From NCBI GenBank assembly GCA_964058805.1, contig CAXKVV010001121.1, positions 1 through 32,776 of the forward strand: a stretch of DNA of 32,776 nucleotides. The letters are read 5' to 3'. The stretch is from Schoenoplectus triqueter (lineage: Eukaryota; Streptophyta; Magnoliopsida; Poales; Cyperaceae). Positions 7,851 to 17,054 of this stretch are shown piece by piece. The notes beneath the pieces are model-generated. The model was not told the origin of the DNA, searched no databases, and worked only from the letters and a program-made list of their open reading frames with translations. Position numbers and translations under genes: made by a program. How positions within the stretch are numbered: the first letter of the stretch is position 1; every line of letters begins with the position of its first letter.

Positions 7851-9329
7851 ATGGCATACTTCGGAAACTTCAACCTCGCTCCCTACACCGTCACTCCTGC
7901 ACAAAGCCCAGAGGGCAAGCTTTTTATGTTCTTCGGGACCATCCCGCAAGAACTTACCGTCTATGGCCCAGCTCCAGTGGCCGCCTTCACTCCCGCGACC
8001 GTCCGGATCTCCATCCCGGACGAGGAGGAAGAATCGATCACCCTGACTCCCAAGGGGATCTCGAACAACGTCATGGCCTCTCCTACTGCCTCCCCAAAGA
8101 GGAGAAGGCGCCCGTCTAAGAAGACGGCCCCCAAGGCAGCAGCCCAGACTGCCCGTAACTCTCAAGCGTCCAGGAAGAGGGCCCTGGATGCATACCAGAA
8201 CCAGCTGGTGGCTAGGCCAGCTATCCCAGTCTCTAACAAATTCACAGCCCTCCGCATAGTGGCCAAGAACTCGGCCACAGGCCAGCTCCGCCAGGCATGG
8301 GAGGTGCCTAAGCCCACACCTCGCCCAACTCAAAGGCCTCAGCGCCGCCAGGACAAGTCTCAAACCCCTGCAGAAGCCATCTACAAGGCTCACAGGGCCC
8401 TCAAGCAGAGGAAGAGCATTAGAAACGCTAGGTCGAGACGATACGTCTCCCGCCCTAACCAATCTCAAGGCATGGCTCAGCCGCAAGCCATTGCCTCCAC
8501 TCCACACCCAAGGAGGTCTATACCAAAGGCAACACCTAGCACCCAGCAGGTGTGGGTCCCGAAGGGTTCCCAGCCAATAAAACCCCAGTCTCAAGCCCAG
8601 CCCAGCAAGGCCGGCAGGTCCAACGCTCCGCCCGAGAGCGTATTCAGCCGCTTGGGCCAGAAGAGTGTATTCAGCCGATTAGGCTCGAGAATACCACTCA
8701 ATAACCTAAAAATAACTGCCCCCGATCAAACAAAGAAGAAGAGAAGAACCGCTCGTTATGAAGAGCACTTCTCAGTCAACACCATCAGTATAAGCTACGA
8801 TACTGACCCAGATACTGATGGAGAGGTGAATATGGTCCAGGATGACCCGTCTCCGCCTAATCAAGCTCACGTCACAAATACCAATAAAAATAATGGTAGA
8901 AAAGGGAGACCCCCAAAGAGAGTCAACCCCGAAGGCAATAGCAGGGAAGGGGAAGACCACAACGAAAACCCTGACCTTTTCGACAATGAAGATGACGTTG
9001 AAGCACGTCCCGAAATGCCTATCGATGAAATTGAAATATTAAAAGGCCACATCGAGGCACGGGACGAAGAGCTGATTAGGCAACGAGAGCTAATCGCTAC
9101 CATGCTGAAGCAAAATGAAGAACTGATTAAGGCGGTCAAGTCCTTACAAGAATCACAAGACGCCAACTTCAAAGCTGGTAGTTCCCGTCAAGAAGGGGTC
9201 CACAGTACCAAAAGCAATCATAAGGGGAAACAACCTGTCGATTCTAAACCCCATCCACACAGAACAATAGAAGTGGAGGCTGAACCAACGGGAATATCCC
9301 GGAAAGAGATTCAAGCCATGATTGCCTAG
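7851..9329 (+). CDS. gag: Gag amino-terminal ORF (ends at an in-frame TAG)
   Basis: This ORF of 492 codons runs up to TAG at 9327-9329. The ATG at 7851 is chosen for its good context (GAAATGG), its place right after a splice-acceptor-like TTTTTGCAG, and because upstream in-frame ATGs (from 7575) lie in the LTR. The protein is rich in P, Q, S, K and R, basic in its first 300 residues. A tandem SVFSRLG-type motif (about 8637-8690), common in plant gypsy Gag proteins, is present. Near the end is an acidic stretch and then a probable coiled coil (about 9020-9170). The capsid-like part lies after the stop in the same frame, so this is the front part of Gag rather than a separate gene. It was recognised by layout and composition; no enzymatic domain is present. 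Confidence 0.75.
   Translation: MAYFGNFNLAPYTVTPAQSPEGKLFMFFGTIPQELTVYGPAPVAAFTPATVRISIPDEEEESITLTPKGISNNVMASPTASPKRRRRPSKKTAPKAAAQTARNSQASRKRALDAYQNQLVARPAIPVSNKFTALRIVAKNSATGQLRQAWEVPKPTPRPTQRPQRRQDKSQTPAEAIYKAHRALKQRKSIRNARSRRYVSRPNQSQGMAQPQAIASTPHPRRSIPKATPSTQQVWVPKGSQPIKPQSQAQPSKAGRSNAPPESVFSRLGQKSVFSRLGSRIPLNNLKITAPDQTKKKRRTARYEEHFSVNTISISYDTDPDTDGEVNMVQDDPSPPNQAHVTNTNKNNGRKGRPPKRVNPEGNSREGEDHNENPDLFDNEDDVEARPEMPIDEIEILKGHIEARDEELIRQRELIATMLKQNEELIKAVKSLQESQDANFKAGSSRQEGVHSTKSNHKGKQPVDSKPHPHRTIEVEAEPTGISRKEIQAMIA
9327..9329 (+). other. In-frame TAG between Gag front part and gag-pol
   Basis: The only stop in the frame from 7575 to 16934 is TAG followed by CAA. The two ORFs are exactly in phase, separated by TAG CAA, and the sequence on both sides reads as one continuous Gag. 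TAG could be leaky: TAG-CAA resembles, but does not fully match, the plant-virus readthrough context TAG-CAR-YYA. It could equally be a CAG to TAG change, a typical result of deamination at a methylated CHG site in plants. Confidence 0.8.
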
Positions 9330-9332
9330 CAA

Positions 9333-12300
9333 ATGCAAATAGCTGGAGGTGGATACGCTATCCCTCCCGTCAAAAACTGTGGACATCCATACCCTGCCAT
9401 ATACGATCTAGAAGAATATCCTAAAGGGTATGTGATCCCCCGCTTCAGGACCTTCTCAGGGGAAGGCAATAAAGACCTAAACCCCGAACAACACCTGGCC
9501 CACTTTGTAGCCTCGTGCGGCAACACGGGTGGCAATGATGCACTGTTGTTAAGACAATTCCCTCAGAGCCTAGTGGGAACCGCCTTTCAATGGTATTATT
9601 CATTAGAGAACAACAGCATCAGGACCTGGGACGAGATGGCAGACTCGTTCAGGGCGCGATTTGTCATGGTGTCTGACAAAATAAATATAGCTGATCTGGC
9701 AAGCACTAAACCCAAGAAAGGGGAGTCAATGACAGATTTTATCAACAGATGGCGGAACCTCAGCATCAAATGCGACCGCACATTGACTGAAGATGAGGCC
9801 GTCAACCTAATCATGAAAAACATTGACGGGTGGATGGGCATGCTTCTTGGTGTGACAAAGGTCAACACATTCAAAGACTTGCTCAGATCGGTATCCAACA
9901 TGGAAAGGATGTCACCGCACACCGTGCCGAACTTTATGAACAATAGGCCGCAACGAGGGGCCCGAGCCGAGACTAAAGTGGCATTCACCTCGCTAAAAGA
10001 TAAGATGGTTGCCAACGCAGACACCCAAGGTGGCAGCAGTAGCACAAATGGCAACAATTACAATAAGGGACCTAGGCCCAATCCAGGAGGGAGTTCACGG
10101 AGTTTTGAATCCCTTAAACAAAAGAAATCTAGACCGTACTCCTTCAGAAAAGATAAAGTCGCCCAAATCTTCAGAGGGGCACTGAAGAATGGCCTAACCC
10201 TGCCGGCCAGTAAACGCCCGGAAGATGCCGATAAATCGGACGAACCCAACTTTTGCCCATACCACAGAATAATAGGGCATTCAATTGAAGATTGCTGGGT
10301 CTTCAAAGATTGGGTCGAGAAGGCGTATAAAAATGGTGAAATTACTTTACCTAAAGGGTTCTTGCAAAGCCCATCAGCCCATGAACAGGCCAATACAATC
10401 TCTCACGAGGAAGAGAAAGTCCCGGGCCAGTCATGCGAAGACCACGAAGAACAATGGACTACGCACCTATCGAAGAAATCGATCAAAATGCTTAAAGCTC
10501 TCAAGAAAGAACCTGACATGAAATGGAAAGACGACATCACGCCAGTGGTCCCACCAAAACCCAGGGTATATTATAAGGTGGACCAGAGCCAAGACCAGGT
10601 TCTTAAGAAGAAAAAGAAGCATAGAAACAATAAGTCCAAAAAGAATAAGATTGAAGAGTACGAGCAGGGCAGTCCCGAGGTGATCACCCTTCAACATTTC
10701 ATCTCCAAAGAAGACTGGGAGAAGCTAACCCTAGGTCAAAAGAAGGAAAATGTAGATGAAGAGATAAATAAAGAAGAAAGCGAAGAGATCTGGGGTGCTT
10801 CGTGCAACATGGTATATTCTTCTCACGATGAAGATATGCCAACATTAGAGGAGATGTTCTTCCCGAATGATGAAGGGGAAGCAAGCACCTCTGGGACCAA
10901 AAACGAAGAATGCAAAGCTGTGCTCCGGTCCGGGACTTACGTACCTGAGAGGCAGGCTCCCAAGGATTCCGATAAAGGAAAGGATAAGGCCCTAAATAAA
11001 GGTAAAGAGGCCGAGAATCCAAGCAAGAACCCAGAAAGGACCCGGTCGACGGGCGAAGAATATAATGTGTTGGCACATCTGCGTAAGATTCCAGCATTAT
11101 TAAGCATATTTGATGCATTGATGATGTCACAAGACCTAAGGGAGGTCCTAATTCAGGCCTTGCAAGATCCCGAGAAGTACAAGTCATACTTCGTAGAGCA
11201 AAATATGCAAGAAGCCCTATTTACCGCCAAACGGGCCGCCTGTATAAATTTCACGGACGATGACCTCCTAATAGGCACCGTCGACCATAATCGCCCACTG
11301 TACATTACAGGAAATTGTGGAGGGCAAAAGATTGGCCGCATCCTGGTCGACGCAGGGTCTTCGATCAATATTATGCCACTTAAAACTCTAAAGACCATCA
11401 CCTTAGATGTGAAGAATCTATCTGATGAAAAGGTGATTATTCATGGCTTCAACCAAAACTCCCAAAAGGCCCTGGGAGCTATAACTCTGAACCTGCAATG
11501 CGGAAGCCTAAGAGCGCCTACTAAATTCTATGTTATTGACGCTGAAACTTCTTATCGGGCGTTGCTGGGTCGTCCGTGGCTTCATAGCAATCAGGTCATA
11601 CCCTCTACTCTGCACCAATGCCTGAAATATATTGAGAATGGTAAGCAAAAGAGAATTGACGGAGATGTCAAGCCATTCGGGGTGCATGAGATTAAATTCA
11701 ATGACGCCCAGTATTTTCTGCCTAAATCCGCCGTGGCGCCAAGCCGGCCAATAACAAAAGCAGGTCAGAAACCTTTCAACAGAGGCCCTAAATTTGATAC
11801 CTCATCTGGAGAAGAAGAAGAGGTCAAATTTAATATTAAACCCCGAGGTGCTCGAGCCCAAAGACCCGGAAGAAAGTCGGGTGAAGAAGCAACCTTCCGC
11901 TTCAAACAGGTGGCTGCGTATAAGGCCCAAATAACACCGAGCGAAATAAATGCAAGTGATTCTGAAGAGGAGGTCATTTTCAACTTTAAACCTGCCAACA
12001 CTCCTCAAATTCAGATCATAGAGGCAACTTCGGGAGAAGACTCCGAAGATTCCAGCAACCCAAGCAATACCACCTCGGGAGAAGAGTCTGGCCATGATCG
12101 TCAACCCTGGGAAGAGGAGTCTGACGAAGAGATCATCTATCACATCCTCAAGAAGCCATATAAAGGGCCCGAAACAGACAATGAAAGTGAAGAGTCATAT
12201 GTGATCAACACGGGACCCGGTAGCGGAAGGGATAACCCGGTTAGGCCGAGGCCTATAAATGAAGAACGCTCGTGGCGGGAAAATTTCGAAGGTCGTGTCT

Positions 12301-15300
12301 GGAATGCGATCGACGAAATAAGACACCAGGTTGAAAATAATAGAAGAGAGGTGTCTGAACAATGGGAAGTGATGCAGGATATCAAGACACAACACAATGA
12401 AATCATGGTAATGATTGAAAACCTGCAAACCACGATCTATAACTCCGAGCTACTCAAGGAAGTGACGAGCGAACCCCGTTCCGGGACCCCCGAAAGACAA
12501 GCACCCGATAGCGGCAAACGGGTAATTGTAATAGTAGATGAATCAAAGGGGGAAGAAACGAAAGCTAAACAACCGACCGTCATGCAAACTCTTAAGGTCA
12601 AGAAGAGTAAACCATACTCTTTTCTGAGAAATAAAACAGCTCGGATATTTGAACAGGCCCTAAAGAACGGATTAACACTTCCCGTCTGTAAAAGACCCGC
12701 CGACATAGAAAGAGCCGGCGAAGGCGAATTCTGCCCCTATCATCGCATATTAGGTCATGCTATTGAAGAATGCTGGGTATTTAAAGACCTTATAGAAGAA
12801 GGGCACAGAAATGGGACGATCCAACTCCCGAAGAGCTTTCAACAAGACCCAGCTCCGCATAACCTGAATAACAAGGGCAAAGGGGTGGCTTATACGATCT
12901 CGCACACTCCCGTACCTAGTAAACCTAAGGTGGCGAGACGTAAGCCGATCAAGGAAATCTACCGCTCCAACTCAGTCATGAACATTGAGATAGAAGAAGA
13001 GATGGCAGCGCTAGAAATTACTGTGGTCCCCGAAAGGCATTTTAAAGACCTTATACCAAGGGAGGTGAACCACATCCAAACCCTAAAGACCTTTGTTGTG
13101 CCGGCAAAGGTAGAGCGCCTCAAAGGGAAAACTATCATCCATAAGGCTATAATTTTCTATCAGAGCGATTCAACCCAGTCTCTGAAGAAACCTGATCACA
13201 ACACTTGGAAGAAGTGGGTGATAGAACAAGAGTCAGAGAATGCAACGAGCGATGACGCTGCATCTCATCCCTTTGGAAAGGAGCTATATAAATTGGCCAA
13301 AAGGGCAAAATGTCTAAGAGACATATCCAAGGCCGAGGCTAAGCGCTTTGATGAACTCTGGAATGGCGGCCAGAATAAGGTCCTGGGCCTGGATGGTAAA
13401 ATAAAATACACCCGGGGATTAGGGTATGACTGCGATGACGCAGCATGTTTTGAAGGGTCTCTCAACGGGTACCGTATGAAAGAGAGCTGCTGTATGACTT
13501 CTGTTGAGATGCCGGACAATGAAACAGAAGAGGACAATGCCCCGGTCCTGAAAAATGCTTTAAAGCAGCTAGAAAAGGAGCCTAATACGGTCGATGAGTT
13601 AGCTGAAATTAATCTGGGGACGGAAGAAGACCCACGACCAACTTTCATAAGCGCGTCATTGCCAGAAGAGGTGGCTGACAGGGTGAAGGCATTCCTTAGA
13701 AGTTATATGGACTGCTTCGCTTGGAGTTATAAAGAAATGCCTGGATTAGATCCCAACGTGGCGGTCCATTACTTAAAAATTGATCCAACCTTCAAGCCGA
13801 TTAAACAAGCGCCGAGGCGAATGAGAATAGAACTCGAAGAGAAGGTCGTGGAGGAGACAAAGAAACTCATCGACGTCGGTTTTATACGGGAAGAAGAGAC
13901 GCCAGAATGGGTGGCTAGCATTGTCCCGGTTAAGAAGAAAAATGGGCAGATCCGCATTTGCGTGGACTTTCGGGACCTAAACAAGGCGTGCCCTAAAGAT
14001 GATTTCCCGCTCCCGGTAACTGAAATCATAATTGACCATACATCCTCTTATGAAGTCTTCTCCTTCATGGATGGTTATGCGGGCTATAATCAAATTAAAA
14101 TGGCGCCAGAAGATGAGAGGCATACGGCATTCCGCACGCCGATTGGCATATATTGTTACAAAGTCATGCCGTTTGGGCTCAAAAATGCGGGAGCCACCTA
14201 CCAACGGGCGATGACGAAGATATTCGACGATCTGATCCACAAAATAGTAGAATGCTATGTGGACGACCTAGTCATCAAGGCCATGTCATATGAAGAACAC
14301 CTCCAATATCTTGAGGTCGTTTTCAACCGCCTAAGAGAACATGCGCTCAAATTGAACCCGTTGAAATGCGCATTTATGGTATCATCCGGTAAATTTCTGG
14401 GATTTGTAGTACGCCATAGGGGAATCGAAATAGACCCGGGCAAGATCAAAGCAATAACTGAACTATCCCCGCCAAAGAATTTAAAACAATTGCGATCTTT
14501 GCAAGGGCAATTGGCGTACATCAGGCGGTTCATAGCCAACCTATCGGGTAAAATCCAACCCTTCACCCGGTTGACTAAGAAGAATATCCCGTTTAAGTGG
14601 GACGGTGAGTGCCAGCGAGCCTTTGAAGAAATTAAGGCATATCTGCTCAACCCTCCAGTATTGGCGGCGCCCATACCCGGGAAGGAGCTTATTCTATACA
14701 CAACCGCCCTAGATGGATCCTTGGGAGCCCTATTGGCCCAAGAAAACCAGGATGGTAATCAAAATGCGCTATATTACTTAAGTCGCATGATGGTAGGGGC
14801 AGAACACGGGTATTCACCGATCGAGAAGCATTGTTTAGCCCTAATTTTCGCGGTGAAGAAATTGAGGCATTACATGCTAGCCCACAAAATCATATTAATA
14901 TCCAAGGTGGACCCTCTCAAATATCTGATGACTCGGCCAATGCTGACGGGGAGGCTGGCCAAGTGGGCTATTATTCTCACCGAGTTCGACATCACCTATA
15001 CACCGCAAAAGGCGATAACGGGGCAGGCGCTAGCAGATTTCCTGGCTGCACACCCGATTCAAGATGACTCCCCATTAAAATGTGACTTTCCCGACGAGGA
15101 AACTCTACATGTTGAAGAAGGAGACCCTATATGGGAGTTGTACTTTGATGGTGCTTCTTCAATCAAGCCAATTGCGGGCCCGGGAGTCCCAACTGTGCGA
15201 GCTGGCGCAGGACTAGTCTTCGTAACCCCGGAGGGCGGGATAATACGACATTCTCTTGCTTTAACTGAACCATGCACAAATAATGAAGCAGAGTATGAGG

Positions 15301-16937
15301 CACTCATCGCCGGACTAGAGCTATCACTGGAGCTAGAGATCAAGGCTGTGCGCATCTTTGGGGATTCACAGTTGATAATAAATCAAATAATTGGCGAATA
15401 TAAGGTCTTGAAGCCGGAACTAATACAATATCACCAGAAGGCCATGGAATTAATGAAGAAAATCCCGTACGTGTCCATCGAGAAGGTCACGAGGGCCGTG
15501 AATGGTGAGGCAGATGCGTTGGCCAAACTCGCCAAGGAGCTGGGTGAACCAACAGAGTCGGAAATCCACATCATCGTCCGCAATAGGAGGCCATTATCAT
15601 TGTGTCAAACAACAGACAATGCGAATAATGAAAATATTGGGCTAGAAAAGATGGAATGCCAAGAAACAATGATAACTGAAGATGATGATTGGAGACAGCC
15701 GTTCATCGAATATTTCCGGCATGGCACCCTCCCCAAAGATAAAAGGATGGCTGATCAACTAAGAAAGCGGGTACTACGGTATGCATATGTGGGCAATACG
15801 CTATACCGTAGGTCTTATGATCAGTTGTGGCTAAGATGCGTATCAGGGCCTGAAGCCGGGCAGGTTATGAAAGAAGTTCATTCCGGACTATGCGGAGCAC
15901 ATCAGTCTGGGCCAAAAATGAAGTTGAAAATCAAGCGAATGGGGTATTATTGGCCCACGATGGTGGCTGATTGTGAAGAGCACGCAAGGAAGTGCCGCAT
16001 GTGCCAGATACATGGCCCTTTTATACATCAAGCGCCAAACCCGTTGCACCCCACGGTAGCATCCTGGCCATTTAATATGTGGGGCACAGACATAGTGGGG
16101 CCCATAGACCCTCCGACATCGAGAGGTCACCGGTTCATCCTGGCGGCGACAGATTACTTTACAAAATGGGCCGAAGCCGTTCCGCTTAAAGAAGTTAAAG
16201 CATCCGATGTGGTTAAGTTCTTCAAGACGCACATCCTCTACCGATTTGGTACCCCACAACGGATAATATCCGATAACGGGACGGCCTTCAAGAGCTCCAA
16301 AGTCTATGCCTTGGCGGAGCAATTTAACATTGACTGGAGATTCTCGTCCATTTACAACCCGAGAGCCAACGGCCTGGCCGAAGCCTTTAATAAAACACTA
16401 ATAAATATTATGAAGAAGACTGTGGACGGCAACCAACGAGACTGGGATAATCGTCTACAGGAGGCATTATGGGCTTATCGAACTACGTACCGAACGCCTA
16501 CGCAAGCTACCCCGTATTCTCTGGCTTTTGGGGTTGAAGCCGTCCTCCCTCTTGAGATGGAATTACCATCATTGCGGGTGGATATGCAAAATGATATGAG
16601 CATGGACGAATGCCAACAACTCAGATTGGACGAGTTGGATGCCATGGACGAGAAGAGATTAATAGCCCAACAGAACCTTGAAATATATCAGGCAAAAATG
16701 GCAAGGGCATATGACAAAATGGCGCGAGTCAGGGCATTTCAACAAGGAGAGCTTGTTCTTGTCCTTAAAAGGCCGATCATTGGCCGGCACATCGGCCCAA
16801 AATTCTCCCCGAATTGGGAAGGGCCATATGTAATTGAGAAGGTATACGAGGGCGGCGCATACCAACTCATAGATCATGAAGGTGAAAGGCCCATGCCACC
16901 GATTAATGGGCGATATCTGAAGAAGTACTACACATAG
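9333..16937 (+). CDS. gag-pol: Gag-Pol polyprotein (capsid, protease, RT, RNase H, aRNase H, integrase)
   Basis: This single open frame of 2,534 codons (first ATG at 9333) makes the enzymes needed for copying and inserting the element. In order it contains: Gag capsid (residues about 55-195); zinc finger C308/H311/H316/C321; aspartic protease with D673-A-G; an acidic repeated linker; a second zinc finger C1134/H1137/H1142/C1147; RT with YVDD at 1642-1645; a degenerate RNase H; an archaeal-type RNase H (D1939, E1987, D2011, D2061); and integrase with H2183/H2190/C2221/C2224 and D2253, D2314, E2350. It ends without a chromodomain. Gag-protease-RT-RH-aRH-integrase is diagnostic of the Tat lineage. 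Unlike Ogre, no intron is needed between protease and RT. Translation must either read through the TAG at 9327 or start anew, so expression of this frame is uncertain although it is intact. Confidence 0.93.
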   Translation: MQIAGGGYAIPPVKNCGHPYPAIYDLEEYPKGYVIPRFRTFSGEGNKDLNPEQHLAHFVASCGNTGGNDALLLRQFPQSLVGTAFQWYYSLENNSIRTWDEMADSFRARFVMVSDKINIADLASTKPKKGESMTDFINRWRNLSIKCDRTLTEDEAVNLIMKNIDGWMGMLLGVTKVNTFKDLLRSVSNMERMSPHTVPNFMNNRPQRGARAETKVAFTSLKDKMVANADTQGGSSSTNGNNYNKGPRPNPGGSSRSFESLKQKKSRPYSFRKDKVAQIFRGALKNGLTLPASKRPEDADKSDEPNFCPYHRIIGHSIEDCWVFKDWVEKAYKNGEITLPKGFLQSPSAHEQANTISHEEEKVPGQSCEDHEEQWTTHLSKKSIKMLKALKKEPDMKWKDDITPVVPPKPRVYYKVDQSQDQVLKKKKKHRNNKSKKNKIEEYEQGSPEVITLQHFISKEDWEKLTLGQKKENVDEEINKEESEEIWGASCNMVYSSHDEDMPTLEEMFFPNDEGEASTSGTKNEECKAVLRSGTYVPERQAPKDSDKGKDKALNKGKEAENPSKNPERTRSTGEEYNVLAHLRKIPALLSIFDALMMSQDLREVLIQALQDPEKYKSYFVEQNMQEALFTAKRAACINFTDDDLLIGTVDHNRPLYITGNCGGQKIGRILVDAGSSINIMPLKTLKTITLDVKNLSDEKVIIHGFNQNSQKALGAITLNLQCGSLRAPTKFYVIDAETSYRALLGRPWLHSNQVIPSTLHQCLKYIENGKQKRIDGDVKPFGVHEIKFNDAQYFLPKSAVAPSRPITKAGQKPFNRGPKFDTSSGEEEEVKFNIKPRGARAQRPGRKSGEEATFRFKQVAAYKAQITPSEINASDSEEEVIFNFKPANTPQIQIIEATSGEDSEDSSNPSNTTSGEESGHDRQPWEEESDEEIIYHILKKPYKGPETDNESEESYVINTGPGSGRDNPVRPRPINEERSWRENFEGRVWNAIDEIRHQVENNRREVSEQWEVMQDIKTQHNEIMVMIENLQTTIYNSELLKEVTSEPRSGTPERQAPDSGKRVIVIVDESKGEETKAKQPTVMQTLKVKKSKPYSFLRNKTARIFEQALKNGLTLPVCKRPADIERAGEGEFCPYHRILGHAIEECWVFKDLIEEGHRNGTIQLPKSFQQDPAPHNLNNKGKGVAYTISHTPVPSKPKVARRKPIKEIYRSNSVMNIEIEEEMAALEITVVPERHFKDLIPREVNHIQTLKTFVVPAKVERLKGKTIIHKAIIFYQSDSTQSLKKPDHNTWKKWVIEQESENATSDDAASHPFGKELYKLAKRAKCLRDISKAEAKRFDELWNGGQNKVLGLDGKIKYTRGLGYDCDDAACFEGSLNGYRMKESCCMTSVEMPDNETEEDNAPVLKNALKQLEKEPNTVDELAEINLGTEEDPRPTFISASLPEEVADRVKAFLRSYMDCFAWSYKEMPGLDPNVAVHYLKIDPTFKPIKQAPRRMRIELEEKVVEETKKLIDVGFIREEETPEWVASIVPVKKKNGQIRICVDFRDLNKACPKDDFPLPVTEIIIDHTSSYEVFSFMDGYAGYNQIKMAPEDERHTAFRTPIGIYCYKVMPFGLKNAGATYQRAMTKIFDDLIHKIVECYVDDLVIKAMSYEEHLQYLEVVFNRLREHALKLNPLKCAFMVSSGKFLGFVVRHRGIEIDPGKIKAITELSPPKNLKQLRSLQGQLAYIRRFIANLSGKIQPFTRLTKKNIPFKWDGECQRAFEEIKAYLLNPPVLAAPIPGKELILYTTALDGSLGALLAQENQDGNQNALYYLSRMMVGAEHGYSPIEKHCLALIFAVKKLRHYMLAHKIILISKVDPLKYLMTRPMLTGRLAKWAIILTEFDITYTPQKAITGQALADFLAAHPIQDDSPLKCDFPDEETLHVEEGDPIWELYFDGASSIKPIAGPGVPTVRAGAGLVFVTPEGGIIRHSLALTEPCTNNEAEYEALIAGLELSLELEIKAVRIFGDSQLIINQIIGEYKVLKPELIQYHQKAMELMKKIPYVSIEKVTRAVNGEADALAKLAKELGEPTESEIHIIVRNRRPLSLCQTTDNANNENIGLEKMECQETMITEDDDWRQPFIEYFRHGTLPKDKRMADQLRKRVLRYAYVGNTLYRRSYDQLWLRCVSGPEAGQVMKEVHSGLCGAHQSGPKMKLKIKRMGYYWPTMVADCEEHARKCRMCQIHGPFIHQAPNPLHPTVASWPFNMWGTDIVGPIDPPTSRGHRFILAATDYFTKWAEAVPLKEVKASDVVKFFKTHILYRFGTPQRIISDNGTAFKSSKVYALAEQFNIDWRFSSIYNPRANGLAEAFNKTLINIMKKTVDGNQRDWDNRLQEALWAYRTTYRTPTQATPYSLAFGVEAVLPLEMELPSLRVDMQNDMSMDECQQLRLDELDAMDEKRLIAQQNLEIYQAKMARAYDKMARVRAFQQGELVLVLKRPIIGRHIGPKFSPNWEGPYVIEKVYEGGAYQLIDHEGERPMPPINGRYLKKYYT
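9498..9906 (+). other. Gag capsid (Retrotrans_gag-like) domain
   Basis: This segment reads through the usual landmarks of plant gypsy capsid: a LLLRQFPQSLVGTAFQWYY helix, TWDEMADSFRARF, then ESMTDFINRWRNL. It forms the particle shell that packages element RNA. It begins some 55 codons after the TAG, so a stop there would prevent capsid being made from the upstream start. Confidence 0.85.
11298..11640 (+). other. Aspartic protease domain
   Basis: The active-site motif ILVDAGSSIN (D673, GAC at 11349-11351) is followed by a flap region and the LLGRPWLH signature typical of retropepsin-like proteases of Tat elements. DAG in place of DTG/DSG is a tolerated variant in such proteases. It is expected to cut the polyprotein into Gag and Pol parts. 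Confidence 0.85.
11790..12140 (+). other. Acidic linker with repeated SGEE...F.FK motif
   Basis: Between protease and the second zinc finger, a short motif of the form (S/D)xEE(E)x(V/T)xFxxK recurs three times (near 11808, 11877 and 11958). Serine- and glutamate-rich stretches follow (to about 12140). This part is likely disordered. I know of no assigned function; it is an insertion relative to compact gypsy polyproteins. Confidence 0.6.
13780..15056 (+). other. Reverse transcriptase and ancestral RNase H domains
   Basis: RT (about 13780-14400) shows VPVKKKNG, RICVDFRDLNKACPKD, the FMDGYAGYNQI block, the MPFGLKNAGATYQRAM block and YVDD (14256-14267). The RNase H that follows (about 14640-15056) keeps the E of the SPIEKHCLAL block and the final ADFL aspartate. 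At the first catalytic position it has LYTTALD instead of the usual TDASD pattern, with T1791 in place of Asp. Loss of this ancestral RNase H is typical when a second RNase H is present. Confidence 0.9.
15130..15540 (+). other. Archaeal-type RNase H (aRH) domain
   Basis: The complete catalytic set is visible: D1939 in LYFDGA, E1987 in TNNEAEYEAL, D2011 in FGDSQL and D2061 in GEADALA. Plant Tat elements acquired this extra RNase H between RNase H and integrase. Here it probably supplies RNA removal during cDNA synthesis, since the older RNase H has lost a catalytic Asp. Confidence 0.9.
15860..16810 (+). other. Integrase domain
   Basis: The zinc-binding HHCC region (H2183, H2190, C2221, C2224) precedes the catalytic core. 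D2253 lies in WGTDIVGP, D2314 in ISDNGTAF and E2350 in NGLAEAF, with 35 residues between the last two as in D,D35E integrases. The C-terminal part ends NGRYLKKYYT and has no chromodomain. It makes 5-bp target duplications, in agreement with the CTTTT repeat flanking this element. Confidence 0.92.
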
Positions 16938-17054
16938 CCCGGAGCGGGGCCAACCGAGTAGTATCTATTGTAAATAAATAAGGAGGGAATAAGTGTTCGT
17001 TTACACACACGCGCACGAAACACGAACCCATGTCTAACCTCCACTTTTGCATAA
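16938..17054 (+). other. Spacer directly after pol
   Basis: This short, non-coding stretch lies between the pol stop and the sequence shared with the outer copy. The shared sequence begins at about 17054, right after TTTTGCAT. It has no counterpart in the outer copy, where the LTR end joins the shared sequence directly. I see no further structure in it. Confidence 0.6.

Noticed and set aside
7800..8594. 264-codon reverse-strand ORF inside gag
   Set aside because: It is a shadow of the sense gag frame, with W/L/R/G-rich composition typical of the complement of Q/P/K/A codons and no recognisable domain.
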